8,695 nt of DNA from Gemmatimonadaceae bacterium (GCA_025936015.1 JAICUE010000087.1:1-8695), one strand, 5' to 3'; counted from the stretch's first letter, positions 1-6,713 are shown. Made by a program: numbers and translations. Notes: generated by a model not told the origin, from the sequence alone.

Positions 1-62
1 ATCGGACCCGCGGTGCGCGAGATCTGAGCGGTCACCCGCTCGACCAGGTCGGCCTTGGTCAT
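1..62 (-). CDS. HU/IHF-family DNA-binding protein, N-terminal fragment
   Basis: The first 20 codons of a gene that runs off the left edge of the window, starting from ATG at 62-60. The visible peptide begins MTKADLVERV and continues TAQISRTAGP. The 'TKADLVE.V' opening is typical of the bacterial HU/IHF family (small dimeric proteins that bend and compact DNA), whose first helix starts this way. The arm and DNA-contacting residues lie outside the window, so HU, IHF-alpha-like and IHF-beta-like members cannot be told apart. I see no strong Shine-Dalgarno sequence before the ATG. A good promoter lies about 50 bases upstream, so the gene probably has its own transcript rather than relying on read-through from carA. 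The family call rests on a short peptide. Confidence 0.72.
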   Translation of the reverse strand, partial: MTKADLVERVTAQISRTAGP

Positions 63-103
63 GGAATCGCCGTGGAAGTTGACGCCGCTGCGGCTCTGCT
101 GTG

Positions 104-120
104 GCTCCGAAGTTAGGAGC
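104..120. repeat. Short inverted repeat over the -10 element
   Basis: GCTCC and GGAGC (104-108 and 116-120) form a perfect 5-base inverted repeat around a 7-base centre that contains the -10 hexamer of the HU-like promoter. It could be an operator half-site pair. Five-base arms are short enough to arise by chance in GC-rich DNA, so this is a weak call. Confidence 0.25.
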
Positions 121-138
121 GCGCCCGGATGGTGTCAA
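110..138 (-). promoter_or_regulatory. Sigma70-type promoter for the HU/IHF-like gene
   Basis: On the minus strand a perfect TTGACA (-35, at 138-133) is followed by a 17-base spacer and TAACTT (-10, at 115-110; 3 of 6 matches to TATAAT). Transcription would start near position 103, giving a leader of about 40 bases before the ATG at 62. The element lies in the 107-base gap between carA and the HU-like gene, where a promoter is expected. The perfect -35 with optimal spacing is the main support; the -10 is only partial. Confidence 0.6.
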
Positions 139-169
139 GCAGTTGTCGGGCTTGCACTTGGACGCCAGC

Positions 170-1285
170 TCAGCGAGGTCGTTTCCGCTCGGCGACGCGC
201 TCCATGAAGCGCGGAAAGAGTCCGCGCGCGTCGTGCGGGCCTGGCGCGGCTTCGGGGTGATACTGCACGGCGAAAATCGGCAGCTCGCGGTGCGCGAGCC
301 CTTCGACCGTCCCGTCGTTCAGGTTGACGTGCGTCACCTCGAGCGCCGGCGCGCCAGGAATTCCCTGCTCCGAGCCGGCGACCGCGAAGCCGTGATTCTG
401 CGACGTGATCAGGACGCGGCCGGTCGCGATGTCGCGCACCGGATGATTTCCCCCCCGGTGGCCATACGGCATCTTGACCGTGCTCCCGCCATAGGCGAGT
501 CCGAGAATCTGGTGGCCCAGACAGATACCAAAGACGGGCACTCCTGCCTCGGCGACTGTCCGTACCATCTTCTGCGCGTACTCGACCGCCGCGGGATCGC
601 CCGGTCCATTCGAGAGAAAGACGCCGCTCGGGTCGCGCTCGAGCACGGCCTCGGCAGGCGTGTCCGCGGGAACCACCGTCACGCGGCAGCCTTCCGCCTC
701 GAAGAGACGAAGGATGTTGCGCTTGATGCCGTAGTCGTAAGCGATGATCTCGTAGTCACCCGCTCCCCACTCATACGACTCAGGCGTGGAAACGACCGAG
801 GCCAGGTCGAGGCCTTCCATGAGCGGCGCGCTGGCAAGGAGCGCGGTGAGATCGGCAGTCGCCTCGACGCCCCCGGCGATGACGCCGCGCATCACCCCGG
901 CGGTGCGGAGGTGCTTCGTGAGGCGACGCGTATCAACGCCTTCGAGCACCGGCACTTGGGACGCGTGAAGCCAGCCGACCAGATCGCCGCTTGCGCGCCA
1001 GTTGGAGTAGCTCTCGGAGATCTCTCGCACGACGACACCCGCGACCTGCGGACGCCCGGATTCGGGATCCTCGAGGTTGATGCCGTAGTTGCCGATCATC
1101 GGCGCGGTCATCACTACGATCTGCCCGCGATACGACGGATCGGTGAAGGTCTCCTGGTAGCCGGTCATGCTCGTCGTGAAGACGACTTCGGCAACCGACG
1201 GCTGCACCGGGTGGCGGAGCCCGCCGCGAAAAAGGGTTCCGTCCTCGAGGAGGAGGAACCCTTCAATCAGCTGCGTCGCGTCCAC
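170..1285 (-). CDS. carA: Carbamoyl phosphate synthetase small (glutaminase) subunit
   Basis: Hydrolyses glutamine and passes ammonia to the large subunit CarB to make carbamoyl phosphate for arginine and pyrimidine synthesis in the cytoplasm. The 371-residue product fits the family. The N-terminal small-chain domain shows FTTSMTGYQE (about 36-45) and the SYRGQI segment. The class I glutamine amidotransferase domain shows SNGPGDP (225-231), the nucleophile Cys255 in GICLGHQ, and the His343/Glu345 pair in YHPEA. The reading frame is open upstream to 1507, but homology begins at VDATQLIEGF. I therefore place the start at GTG 1285-1283, five bases after the secG stop, with purine-rich GAAGAAG upstream. 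That spacing suggests coupling to secG. carB is not next door: the HU-like gene follows instead. The glutaminase is complete and should be active. Confidence 0.96.
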   Translation of the reverse strand: MDATQLIEGFLLLEDGTLFRGGLRHPVQPSVAEVVFTTSMTGYQETFTDPSYRGQIVVMTAPMIGNYGINLEDPESGRPQVAGVVVREISESYSNWRASGDLVGWLHASQVPVLEGVDTRRLTKHLRTAGVMRGVIAGGVEATADLTALLASAPLMEGLDLASVVSTPESYEWGAGDYEIIAYDYGIKRNILRLFEAEGCRVTVVPADTPAEAVLERDPSGVFLSNGPGDPAAVEYAQKMVRTVAEAGVPVFGICLGHQILGLAYGGSTVKMPYGHRGGNHPVRDIATGRVLITSQNHGFAVAGSEQGIPGAPALEVTHVNLNDGTVEGLAHRELPIFAVQYHPEAAPGPHDARGLFPRFMERVAERKRPR

Positions 1286-1290
1286 GATTT

Positions 1291-1686
1291 CTACTTCTTC
1301 GGGGCGGGCGTCGGCGTCGTCGTCGCTGGAGTCGAAGCGGGAGCCTGCTCGAGCGGGACAACGGGCGCCGCGCTGCCGGGAGCGGGCGAGGTCGCGGCCG
1401 GAACCGGCACGGTCGACGGCTGGTCGAGTACCGACGTCGGGGCGCGGTTGCGCGACGACATCATCGCGAGCACGAAGCAGAGGAACAGGAAGATGCCACC
1501 CGCCCACCAGCTGGCGGCGGTGAGAAAATTCCCAGCCTGGCGCACGCCGAGCACCTGATCCGCGGAGCTGCTCGCCCCGCCGAAGCTGGCGGCCATGCCG
1601 CCGCCCGTCCCGCTCTGCAGGAGAATGGCTGCGGCAAGCACGACGCAGTCGATGACGAGCAGTGTGAAGAGAATGCCGTAGATCAT
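1291..1686 (-). CDS. secG: Preprotein translocase subunit SecG
   Basis: Small membrane subunit of the SecYEG channel, which helps SecA-driven export across the inner membrane. The 131-residue product has two hydrophobic helices (about 3-23 and 57-76). Between them lies the family signature: QSGTGGGMAASFGG (24-37), then the GVRQAGNFLT stretch before a WW-containing second helix. Residues from about 80 to the end are a Pro/Ala/Thr/Ser-rich, low-complexity tail ending in KK. Such tails vary between species and probably form a flexible extension. The start is ATG 1686-1684, the only sensible one before the first helix, without a clear Shine-Dalgarno sequence. The gene lies 104 bases after tpiA and 5 bases before carA. 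The tpiA-secG neighbourhood is common in bacteria. Confidence 0.95.
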   Translation of the reverse strand: MIYGILFTLLVIDCVVLAAAILLQSGTGGGMAASFGGASSSADQVLGVRQAGNFLTAASWWAGGIFLFLCFVLAMMSSRNRAPTSVLDQPSTVPVPAATSPAPGSAAPVVPLEQAPASTPATTTPTPAPKK

Positions 1687-1746
1687 CGCGGCGAAATGGA
1701 CGTGAGAAAGTCGGAGTGGACCGGCGCGAAGTGCGCTCAGCTCACA

Positions 1747-1776
1747 AACTTACCGAGTTTTACGGTGTCCAGTCAA
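1747..1776 (-). promoter_or_regulatory. Possible promoter for secG-carA
   Basis: In the 104-base gap between tpiA and secG the minus strand has TTGACT (1776-1771), an 18-base spacer and TAAGTT (1752-1747). The layout resembles the HU-like promoter (TTGACA, 17 bases, TAACTT), which raises my confidence that both are real. It would allow secG and carA to be transcribed separately from the glycolytic genes, with a leader of about 55 bases. The -10 matches TATAAT at only three positions. Confidence 0.35.
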
Positions 1777-1790
1777 GTCGCGGCACCCGG

Positions 1791-2561
1791 TCAGCTGCGA
1801 ACGATCGTCGCCCATCCCTCGGCATCGAGGCTCGCGCCGCCGACGAGTACTCCATCGACGCCCTTTGCATCGAGCAGGCTGCGCACGTTCTGCGCGTTGA
1901 CGCTTCCCCCATAGAGGATCGGGATGGCGCGGCCATGCTCGCCAGCAACGTTCTGCAATTCGGCGCGGATCGCGACGTGTACCGCGCTCGCATCGGCCGG
2001 AGTCGCCGTGCGTCCGGTGCCGATCGCCCAGACGGGTTCATAGGCGATCAGCACGTCAGCGATCTGCGCGTTCGAGAGTGCCGCCAGGCCCGCGCGAAGC
2101 TGCCTGACGACGACCGTCTCGGTTTCGCCGCGCTCGCGCTCCTCGAGCTTCTCGCCGACACACAGCATCGGGACGAGTCCGGCCGCGACCGCGGCCGCGC
2201 ACTTCTTCGCGGTCTGCTCATCGGTCTCGCCGAAGACATGCCGCCGTTCGCTGTGGCCGACGAGCACGTGCGTCGCACCCGCGTCGGCAGCGATCGGCGC
2301 CGAGATCTCACCGGTGAACGCGCCCTTCGCTTCCCAGTGGATGTTTTGGACGCCGGTGAGGATGTCCGTCCGCTCGCGCAGCGCGTCGCGCACCGCGGCG
2401 AGGGAAAGCGCCGGCGGAAAGATGAGCACCGTGCGATCGGGACGCCGTGCGTAGCGCGTGAGGAAGACGCGCATGAAGGTGCGCGCTTCGCTCGGCCCGC
2501 TGTTCATCTTCCAGTTCGCCGCGAAAATCGGAGAGCGCGGCGCGTTAGGCGACACGGTCAT
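1791..2561 (-). CDS. tpiA: Triosephosphate isomerase
   Basis: Interconverts dihydroxyacetone phosphate and glyceraldehyde 3-phosphate in glycolysis and gluconeogenesis. The 256-residue product is the usual length for this TIM-barrel enzyme. The key residues are present: Asn16 and Lys18 in AANWKMN, the electrophilic His103 in GHSERR, and the catalytic base Glu175 in the signature AYEPVWAIGTG. Flexible loop 6 (AIGTGRTA, 179-186) and the phosphate-binding GGS (218-220) are also there. The ATG shares the ATGA overlap (2558-2561) with the pgk stop codon, pointing to coupled translation. The first ten residues before IFAANWK are not conserved and contain one copy of the GCCTAACGC word, encoding part of SPNAP. 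Confidence 0.98.
   Translation of the reverse strand: MTVSPNAPRSPIFAANWKMNSGPSEARTFMRVFLTRYARRPDRTVLIFPPALSLAAVRDALRERTDILTGVQNIHWEAKGAFTGEISAPIAADAGATHVLVGHSERRHVFGETDEQTAKKCAAAVAAGLVPMLCVGEKLEERERGETETVVVRQLRAGLAALSNAQIADVLIAYEPVWAIGTGRTATPADASAVHVAIRAELQNVAGEHGRAIPILYGGSVNAQNVRSLLDAKGVDGVLVGGASLDAEGWATIVRS
2542..2550 (+). repeat. GCGTTAGGC word, copy 1
   Basis: Exact 9-mer within codons about 4-7 of tpiA, 12-20 bases into the gene. On the coding strand it reads GCCTAACGC and encodes part of SPNAP, before the conserved part of the protein. Confidence 0.6.
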
Positions 2562-3754
2562 TTGTCGTCGAGCGCGGCGACACCCGGCAGCGTCTTTCCC
2601 TCGAGGAACTCGAGCGAGGCGCCGCCACCGGTGGAGACGTGGCTCATCGCGGACTCGAGCCCGGCCTCGGCGACAGCCGCGGCCGAATCACCACCGCCGA
2701 CGATCGTCGTTGCACCTTTCTTCGTCGCCGCGGCAAGGGCCTGCGCCATCGCTTTCGTGCCCGCATCGAACGGCGGCTTTTCGAAGACGCCCATCGGTCC
2801 GTTCCACAGCACCGTCTTCGCGCTCATGATGTGCTGGGTGAACAGCTTCGTCGTCTCCGGTCCGACATCGAACATCGCTTCCCCCGCGGGGATCGCGTCG
2901 CGCTTGACGACGTGGGCCTTTGCCCCCTCGTCCATCGAGGGAGCGACCAGTGCATCGACCGGCAGCACGAGCTTGTCGCCGCCGCGCTTGGACAGCGTCG
3001 CGGCGAGATCGACCTTGTCCGCCTCGACGAGCGACTTCCCCGTCTCGAGGCCCATCGCCCTGAAGAAGGTGCAGGCCATGGCGCCGCCGATGAGCATCTT
3101 GTCCACCTTCGGCAGGAGGCTCTCGATCACGTCGATCTTGCCACTGATCTTCGAGCCTCCCATGATGGCGACAAAGGGATGCTCGGGCGACGAGAGTGCG
3201 CGTCCGAGGTAGTCGAGCTCCTTTTCCATCAGCAGGCCGGCGACTGCCGGGTGCAGCACGCGGGCGACGCCTTCGGTCGACGAGTGCGCACGGTGCGCGG
3301 CACCGAACGCGTCGTTCACGTAGACGTCGCCGAGCATCGCGAGGGCGCGCGACAGACGCTCGTCGTTCTTTTCCTCGCCGCCGAGGAAGCGCGTATTCTC
3401 GAGGAGAACGACTTCGCCCGGCTTCGCGTCGTTCGTCGCCTTCAGCGCCTGGTCGGAGTCTGTGCTCTCGACGAAGGTCACGTTGCCGCCGAGCAGCTCG
3501 CCAAGACGGGTCGCGACGGGCGCCAACGAGTACTTCGCTTCTGGCTTGCCCTTCGGGCGGCCAAGGTGGGAGAGAACGACAACGCGGGCGCCGCGGTCGA
3601 GCAGGTAGCGCAGCGTCGGGATCGCGGCGCGGATGCGGGTGTCATCAGTGATCTGTCCGCGCTCGTCGAGCGGGACGTTGAAATCGACGCGCACGAGTGC
3701 GCGCTTTCCACGCAGCTGGGCGTCGCTGAGATCGCGAACGGTCTTCTTGTTCAT
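2558..3754 (-). CDS. pgk: Phosphoglycerate kinase
   Basis: Transfers phosphate from 1,3-bisphosphoglycerate to ADP, the first ATP-yielding step of glycolysis. The 398-residue product matches the bacterial norm. The N-domain carries VRVDFNVP (21-28), Arg40, the substrate loop SHLGRP (62-67), ENTRF (119-123) and HRAHSS (154-159). The C-domain carries the nucleotide-binding GGSKISGK (199-206), NGPMGVFE (318-325), GGGD (353-356) and STGGGAS (374-380). No expected residue is missing. The start ATG overlaps the stop of the upstream small membrane protein (ATGA at 3751-3754), and its own stop overlaps tpiA, so the gene is embedded in a coupled block. No strong Shine-Dalgarno sequence is visible; re-initiation after the upstream gene is likely. 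Confidence 0.98.
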   Translation of the reverse strand: MNKKTVRDLSDAQLRGKRALVRVDFNVPLDERGQITDDTRIRAAIPTLRYLLDRGARVVVLSHLGRPKGKPEAKYSLAPVATRLGELLGGNVTFVESTDSDQALKATNDAKPGEVVLLENTRFLGGEEKNDERLSRALAMLGDVYVNDAFGAAHRAHSSTEGVARVLHPAVAGLLMEKELDYLGRALSSPEHPFVAIMGGSKISGKIDVIESLLPKVDKMLIGGAMACTFFRAMGLETGKSLVEADKVDLAATLSKRGGDKLVLPVDALVAPSMDEGAKAHVVKRDAIPAGEAMFDVGPETTKLFTQHIMSAKTVLWNGPMGVFEKPPFDAGTKAMAQALAAATKKGATTIVGGGDSAAAVAEAGLESAMSHVSTGGGASLEFLEGKTLPGVAALDDK

Positions 3755-4095
3755 CCCGGTGGAGCGTTAGGCGGAGTATCGGGGGCGAGCGCCGGCACCT
3801 CTGGCGGATTGGCCTGCTCGAATGCGAGTGCGGCTGCCGCGCGGCGGTCGCGGAGGAAGCGAACGACGCCCACGGCGATCCCGACGCCGACCAATCCGAG
3901 GCCGACATTCGACATCGACCGGTAGCGGAGCCACCGCTCGAAGTAGACGGACTGCGACGTCGCCTCGCGAACGTGCGGCGCGAGCAGTCCCTGCATCCCC
4001 TTGCTCGCGGCGAGAAAGACGGCAGCGCCGCCGGCGACGAGGACGAGCGCCGCCGCGTCCCACGTGCGCGCGGCGGCGCTCGGTTTATCGCTCAC
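3751..4095 (-). CDS. Small two-helix membrane protein between gap and pgk, function unknown
   Basis: I do not recognise this 114-residue protein. It starts at GTG 4095-4093, which overlaps the gap stop as GTGA, and ends in an ATGA overlap with pgk. The frame stays open far upstream, but only because of antisense-like reading through gap. The residues after the GTG change abruptly to a membrane-protein composition. Two hydrophobic segments (about 13-30 and 63-80) flank a polar loop of about 32 residues that contains YFERWLRYRSMSN. An arginine-rich stretch (RFLRDRR) follows helix two, and the tail (from about 95) is rich in Pro and Ala and probably disordered. There is no signal-peptide cleavage site, lipobox, Cys motif or known catalytic motif. 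Its locked position suggests co-production with glycolytic enzymes, but context alone does not give a function. Confidence 0.8.
   Translation of the reverse strand: MSDKPSAAARTWDAAALVLVAGGAAVFLAASKGMQGLLAPHVREATSQSVYFERWLRYRSMSNVGLGLVGVGIAVGVVRFLRDRRAAAALAFEQANPPEVPALAPDTPPNAPPG
3764..3772 (+). repeat. GCGTTAGGC word, copy 2
   Basis: Exact 9-mer in the last codons of the small membrane protein gene, 10-18 bases before the pgk ATG. The coding strand reads GCCTAACGC (PNAP), as in tpiA. Flanks: A before and G after. Confidence 0.6.
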
Positions 4096-5105
4096 AGCCG
4101 CGCGCCGACGAAGCGGAGCAGATCGACGCAGCGTGAAGCGTAGCCCCACTCGTTGTCGTACCAGCCGGAGACCTTGACCAGCAGCCCGTCGACGACGTTG
4201 GTGCTCTTCGCGTCGAGGATGCAGGAGTGCGGATTGCCGATGTAGTCCGCCGAGACCAGCTCTTCCTCGGTGTACTGCAGGAAGCCGGCGAGCGGACCCT
4301 CTGATGCCGCCTTGCGGAACGCGTCGTTGATCTGCTGAACGGTGACCGGCTTGTCGACGACGACCGCGAGGTCGGTGAACGAAACGTCCGGGGTGGGAAC
4401 GCGGATCGCGATGCCGTCGATCTTGCCCTTGAGCTCGGGGATCACGAGCGACGTCGCTTTCGCCGCGCCGGTGGTCGTCGGGATCATCGAGACCGCGGCC
4501 GCACGAGCGCGGCGCAGATCCTTGTGCGGAAGGTCGAGGATGTTCTGGTCGTTGGTGTAGCTGTGGATCGTGACCATCGATCCGCGAACGAAACCGAAGT
4601 TGTCGCGGACGACCTTGACCATCGGCACGAGGCAGTTCGTCGTGCACGACGCATTGGAAATGATGTTGTGCTTCGCGGCGTCGTACTTGTCGCTGTTGAC
4701 GCCCATGACGATGGTGATGTCCTCGCCCTTCGCCGGCGCCGAGATGATCACCTTCTTCGCGCCGCCGTCGATGTGCTTCTTCGCGCTCGTCGCGTCGGTG
4801 AAGCGGCCGGTGGACTCGAGCACGATGTCGACACCGAGATCCTTCCACGGCAGATTCGCCGGATCCTTCTCGGCGAAGATCCGGATCTCATCGCCATCGA
4901 CGGTGATGCCGTTGGCCGAGTGGCTGACATCGCCCTGGAAGGTGCGATGCACCGAGTCGTACTTGAAGAGGTGAGCGAGCGTCTTCGTATCGGTGAGGTC
5001 GTTCACCGCGACGAAGTCGAGATCGGCGACGCCCTGGAGCTTCGCCGCGCGAAGCACCTGGCGTCCAATGCGGCCGAAGCCGTTAATGCCGACGCGAATT
5101 GCCAT
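4092..5105 (-). CDS. gap: Glyceraldehyde-3-phosphate dehydrogenase, type I
   Basis: Oxidises and phosphorylates glyceraldehyde 3-phosphate with NAD to give 1,3-bisphosphoglycerate, the substrate of the pgk product encoded just downstream. The 337-residue product shows the Rossmann motif GINGFGRIGR (6-15), an acidic residue at Asp36 after the second strand, the nucleophile Cys154 in SNASCTTNCL, and His181. DLPHKDLRRAR (191-201), IPTTTGAAKA (208-217) and WYDNEWGY (315-322) are all standard. Asp36 together with Leu-Pro at 192-193 resembles NAD-preferring glycolytic enzymes; this is inference from family patterns. The ATG at 5105-5103 lies inside the end of comF, and AGGAG sits nine bases upstream, the best Shine-Dalgarno in the window. 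Strong independent initiation fits an abundant enzyme. Confidence 0.98.
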   Translation of the reverse strand: MAIRVGINGFGRIGRQVLRAAKLQGVADLDFVAVNDLTDTKTLAHLFKYDSVHRTFQGDVSHSANGITVDGDEIRIFAEKDPANLPWKDLGVDIVLESTGRFTDATSAKKHIDGGAKKVIISAPAKGEDITIVMGVNSDKYDAAKHNIISNASCTTNCLVPMVKVVRDNFGFVRGSMVTIHSYTNDQNILDLPHKDLRRARAAAVSMIPTTTGAAKATSLVIPELKGKIDGIAIRVPTPDVSFTDLAVVVDKPVTVQQINDAFRKAASEGPLAGFLQYTEEELVSADYIGNPHSCILDAKSTNVVDGLLVKVSGWYDNEWGYASRCVDLLRFVGARL

Positions 5106-5868
5106 TCAAGAGATCTCCTGTCGTTTCGATCCGGTCGCCGACGGATGGCGCCCGACCGAAGGTCACGTAACTGATGATGCGCGCACCGCCGTCGAAGAGC
5201 GCGGTCGCGCAGGCGTTGAGTGTCGCTGCCGTCGTCACCACGTCATCGACGAGCAGGACATGCGCGCCGCGAAGTCGCGCGCCGACGGATGGCGCCACGG
5301 TGAAAGCGCTCGAAACGTTGCGTCGCCTCTGTTCCGGTGTCAACCGCGTCTGCGTTTCCGTCGCGCGTCCGCGAATGACGACGTCGTCCCACACCGGAAT
5401 CTTCCATCGTAAGGCAATCTGCGCCGCAAGGAGCCCACTCTGATTGTAGCCACGTTCGCGCATTCGTGTGCGAGCCAGCGGCACCGGCACCAGCGCAGTC
5501 CGCTCGCGCCGCACATCGTCGGGGAACGCGAGTCGCGCCATGCGTGTTCCCATCCCCTCGGCAACTCGCGTCCAGCCGCTGTATTTGAGCGCGTGGACGA
5601 TTGCAAGCGCGGTGCCCGGCATCGCCCAGCATACCGAGCGCGCGGCGCGCACAAACGGGGGACGGAGCGCGCACCAGCGACAGTCGTACTGGTCGGAGGG
5701 ATGTCCGCACCGCTCGCAGCGTGGCGCGGGCAGCAGCGGCAGCCGTGCCCAGCAGAGACCGCAGACGAGCGCCTCGGTGCGATCGGAGACCAGCCGGTCA
5801 CACGACGCGCAGACCGGCGGGAGGAGAAACTCGAGCGCGGAATCGAGCGCGCTTCTCGCGGCGCGCAT
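5083..5868 (-). CDS. comF: ComF family phosphoribosyltransferase-like protein
   Basis: ComF proteins support natural transformation, acting with the helicase ComFA on incoming single-stranded DNA in some species; in others (GntX-like) the role is unclear. The 261-residue product has four CxxC pairs (Cys20/23, 36/39, 51/54, 63/66), which suggest a zinc-binding N-domain. The family blocks VPVPLARTRMRERGYNQS (127-144) and TQTRLTPEQRRRN (172-184) follow. The PRPP-loop segment VLLVDDVVTTAAT (204-216) has Ala where most members have Gly. I chose ATG 5868-5866, which overlaps the aroE stop as TGATG. An earlier in-frame start at 5919 would add an Arg-rich, unconserved piece inside aroE. The C-terminal tail (from about 239) overlaps gap by 23 bases and contains a second APSVG copy. 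Confidence 0.93.
   Translation of the reverse strand: MRAARSALDSALEFLLPPVCASCDRLVSDRTEALVCGLCWARLPLLPAPRCERCGHPSDQYDCRWCALRPPFVRAARSVCWAMPGTALAIVHALKYSGWTRVAEGMGTRMARLAFPDDVRRERTALVPVPLARTRMRERGYNQSGLLAAQIALRWKIPVWDDVVIRGRATETQTRLTPEQRRRNVSSAFTVAPSVGARLRGAHVLLVDDVVTTAATLNACATALFDGGARIISYVTFGRAPSVGDRIETTGDLLNGNSRRH
5115..5119 (-). promoter_or_regulatory. Strong ribosome binding site for gap
   Basis: AGGAG on the minus strand, nine bases before the gap ATG. It lies inside the comF coding sequence. It fixes the gap start and is stronger than anything before the other genes here, most of which begin at stop/start overlaps without a recognisable site. Confidence 0.75.
5136..5152. repeat. 17-base direct repeat in comF, copy 1
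   Basis: An exact copy of the 17-base sequence at 5280-5296, here encoding APSVG at ComF residues 240-244, in the C-terminal tail near the gap leader. The copies are 144 bases (48 codons) apart and in the same frame. Confidence 0.7.
5280..5296. repeat. 17-base direct repeat in comF, copy 2
   Basis: Partner of 5136-5152. It encodes APSVG at ComF residues 192-196, just before the PRPP-loop strand. Confidence 0.7.
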
Positions 5869-6713
5869 CACTCGACGGCGCGGCGCATCGCGGCGCGATC
5901 GGGAGCGATGCCGAACCACCGCTCGAAGGCCAGCGCCCCCTGCTCGATCAGCATCGTCAGGCCGTCGGCCGCGCGATGACCGGCCGCGCGCGCTTCGCGG
6001 ACGAATCGCGTCTCGGCCCGGCGATACGCGAGGTCCAGCACCGAGGAGCCGGGCGGGAGGGAGTCGATCGCCAGCGGCAGTGCGTCATCGTCGGCGAACC
6101 CGAGTGGCGTCGCATTGACGACGAGCGGCGCCGCCGCTGCCTGACGTTCGCGTCGCGTAGCGGCCGCGCTGCCCGTCGCCAGCTGGTCGGCCCGCTCGAC
6201 GATCTGCACGAGCGCCGGAAAGCGCGATGCCAGCCGGTGCGCGGGTCCGCGCGAGCGAGCGAGCACCTGCACCACCGTCGCGCCCCACTGTTCGGCGGCG
6301 ACGCACACCGCGGCAGCCGCGCCGCCGGCACCGAGGAGGATCACACGCGAGGGGAACGGCGAATCGCCGAGCAGCTCACGCGCCGCGACGAGAAATCCGC
6401 CGACGTCGGTGTTGTCGCCGTTCAAGGTGCCGTCGCTGAACCAGAAGGTGTTCACCGCGCCGGCGCGTGCGGCGGTCGGCGTCAGCGTGGAGCAGCGATC
6501 GTGCACGGCGTTCTTGTGCGGGATGGTGACGTTGCCCGCCGCACCTTCCATCGCGAGCTGCGCGAGCGTTGCATCGAGCGCGGACGGCCCGACGTCGAGC
6601 GCTTCGTAGCGGGTCGGGATTCCCGCGATGTCGAGTGCGGCGTTCTGGAACGCTGGCGACAACGACTGGGCGACCGGAGTGCCGAGGAGGACCAGTCGCG
6701 TCGGGCGAGTCAT
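5868..6713 (-). CDS. aroE: Shikimate dehydrogenase
   Basis: Reduces 3-dehydroshikimate to shikimate with NADPH in the aromatic amino-acid (chorismate) pathway. The 281-residue product is of normal length. The substrate domain shows SLSP (17-20), the catalytic Lys67 in NVTIPHK, Asn88 in AVNTF and Asp103 in GDNTDVGGF. The cofactor domain shows LLGAGGAA (126-133), a basic SR pair after the next strand (ARSR, 152-155) consistent with NADP preference, NATPLG (200-205) and DLAYR (227-231). The terminal DGLTMLIEQGALAFERWFG segment is classic AroE. An Ala/Arg-rich loop (about 178-195) is longer than in compact members. The start ATG lies 25 bases after the phosphatase gene; no clear Shine-Dalgarno is visible. 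The stop overlaps the comF start. Confidence 0.97.
   Translation of the reverse strand: MTRPTRLVLLGTPVAQSLSPAFQNAALDIAGIPTRYEALDVGPSALDATLAQLAMEGAAGNVTIPHKNAVHDRCSTLTPTAARAGAVNTFWFSDGTLNGDNTDVGGFLVAARELLGDSPFPSRVILLGAGGAAAAVCVAAEQWGATVVQVLARSRGPAHRLASRFPALVQIVERADQLATGSAAATRRERQAAAAPLVVNATPLGFADDDALPLAIDSLPPGSSVLDLAYRRAETRFVREARAAGHRAADGLTMLIEQGALAFERWFGIAPDRAAMRRAVE

Noticed and set aside
139..169. Intrinsic terminator after carA
   Set aside because: Only a weak CAAGC/GCTTG pair with a 9-base loop and no T-run.
1286..1507. N-terminal extension of carA into secG
   Set aside because: The extra 74 residues are the shadow of the secG tail. Family homology begins at the GTG at 1285, giving the normal length.
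101..1558. Long plus-strand open frame of 485 codons
   Set aside because: It lies antisense to carA and secG, has no recognisable domains and an Arg/His/Asp-rich composition typical of shadow frames in GC-rich DNA.
1716..3925. Plus-strand open frames opposite tpiA, pgk and the small membrane gene
   Set aside because: Antisense to well-supported enzymes. The translations are low-complexity Arg/Ala/Ser without motifs.
4096..4848. Upstream extension of the small membrane protein frame through gap
   Set aside because: The extension is a shadow of gap (Arg/His-rich). The hydrophobic protein composition starts only at the GTG at 4095.
5338..5343. TTGACA on the minus strand inside comF as a gap promoter
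   Set aside because: The hexamer 17 bases on is CAACGT, a poor -10, and the site lies within the conserved RLTPEQ coding block.
5869..5919. Earlier comF start inside aroE
   Set aside because: It adds an Arg-rich segment with no homology. The ATG at 5868 forms the TGATG junction seen elsewhere in the window.
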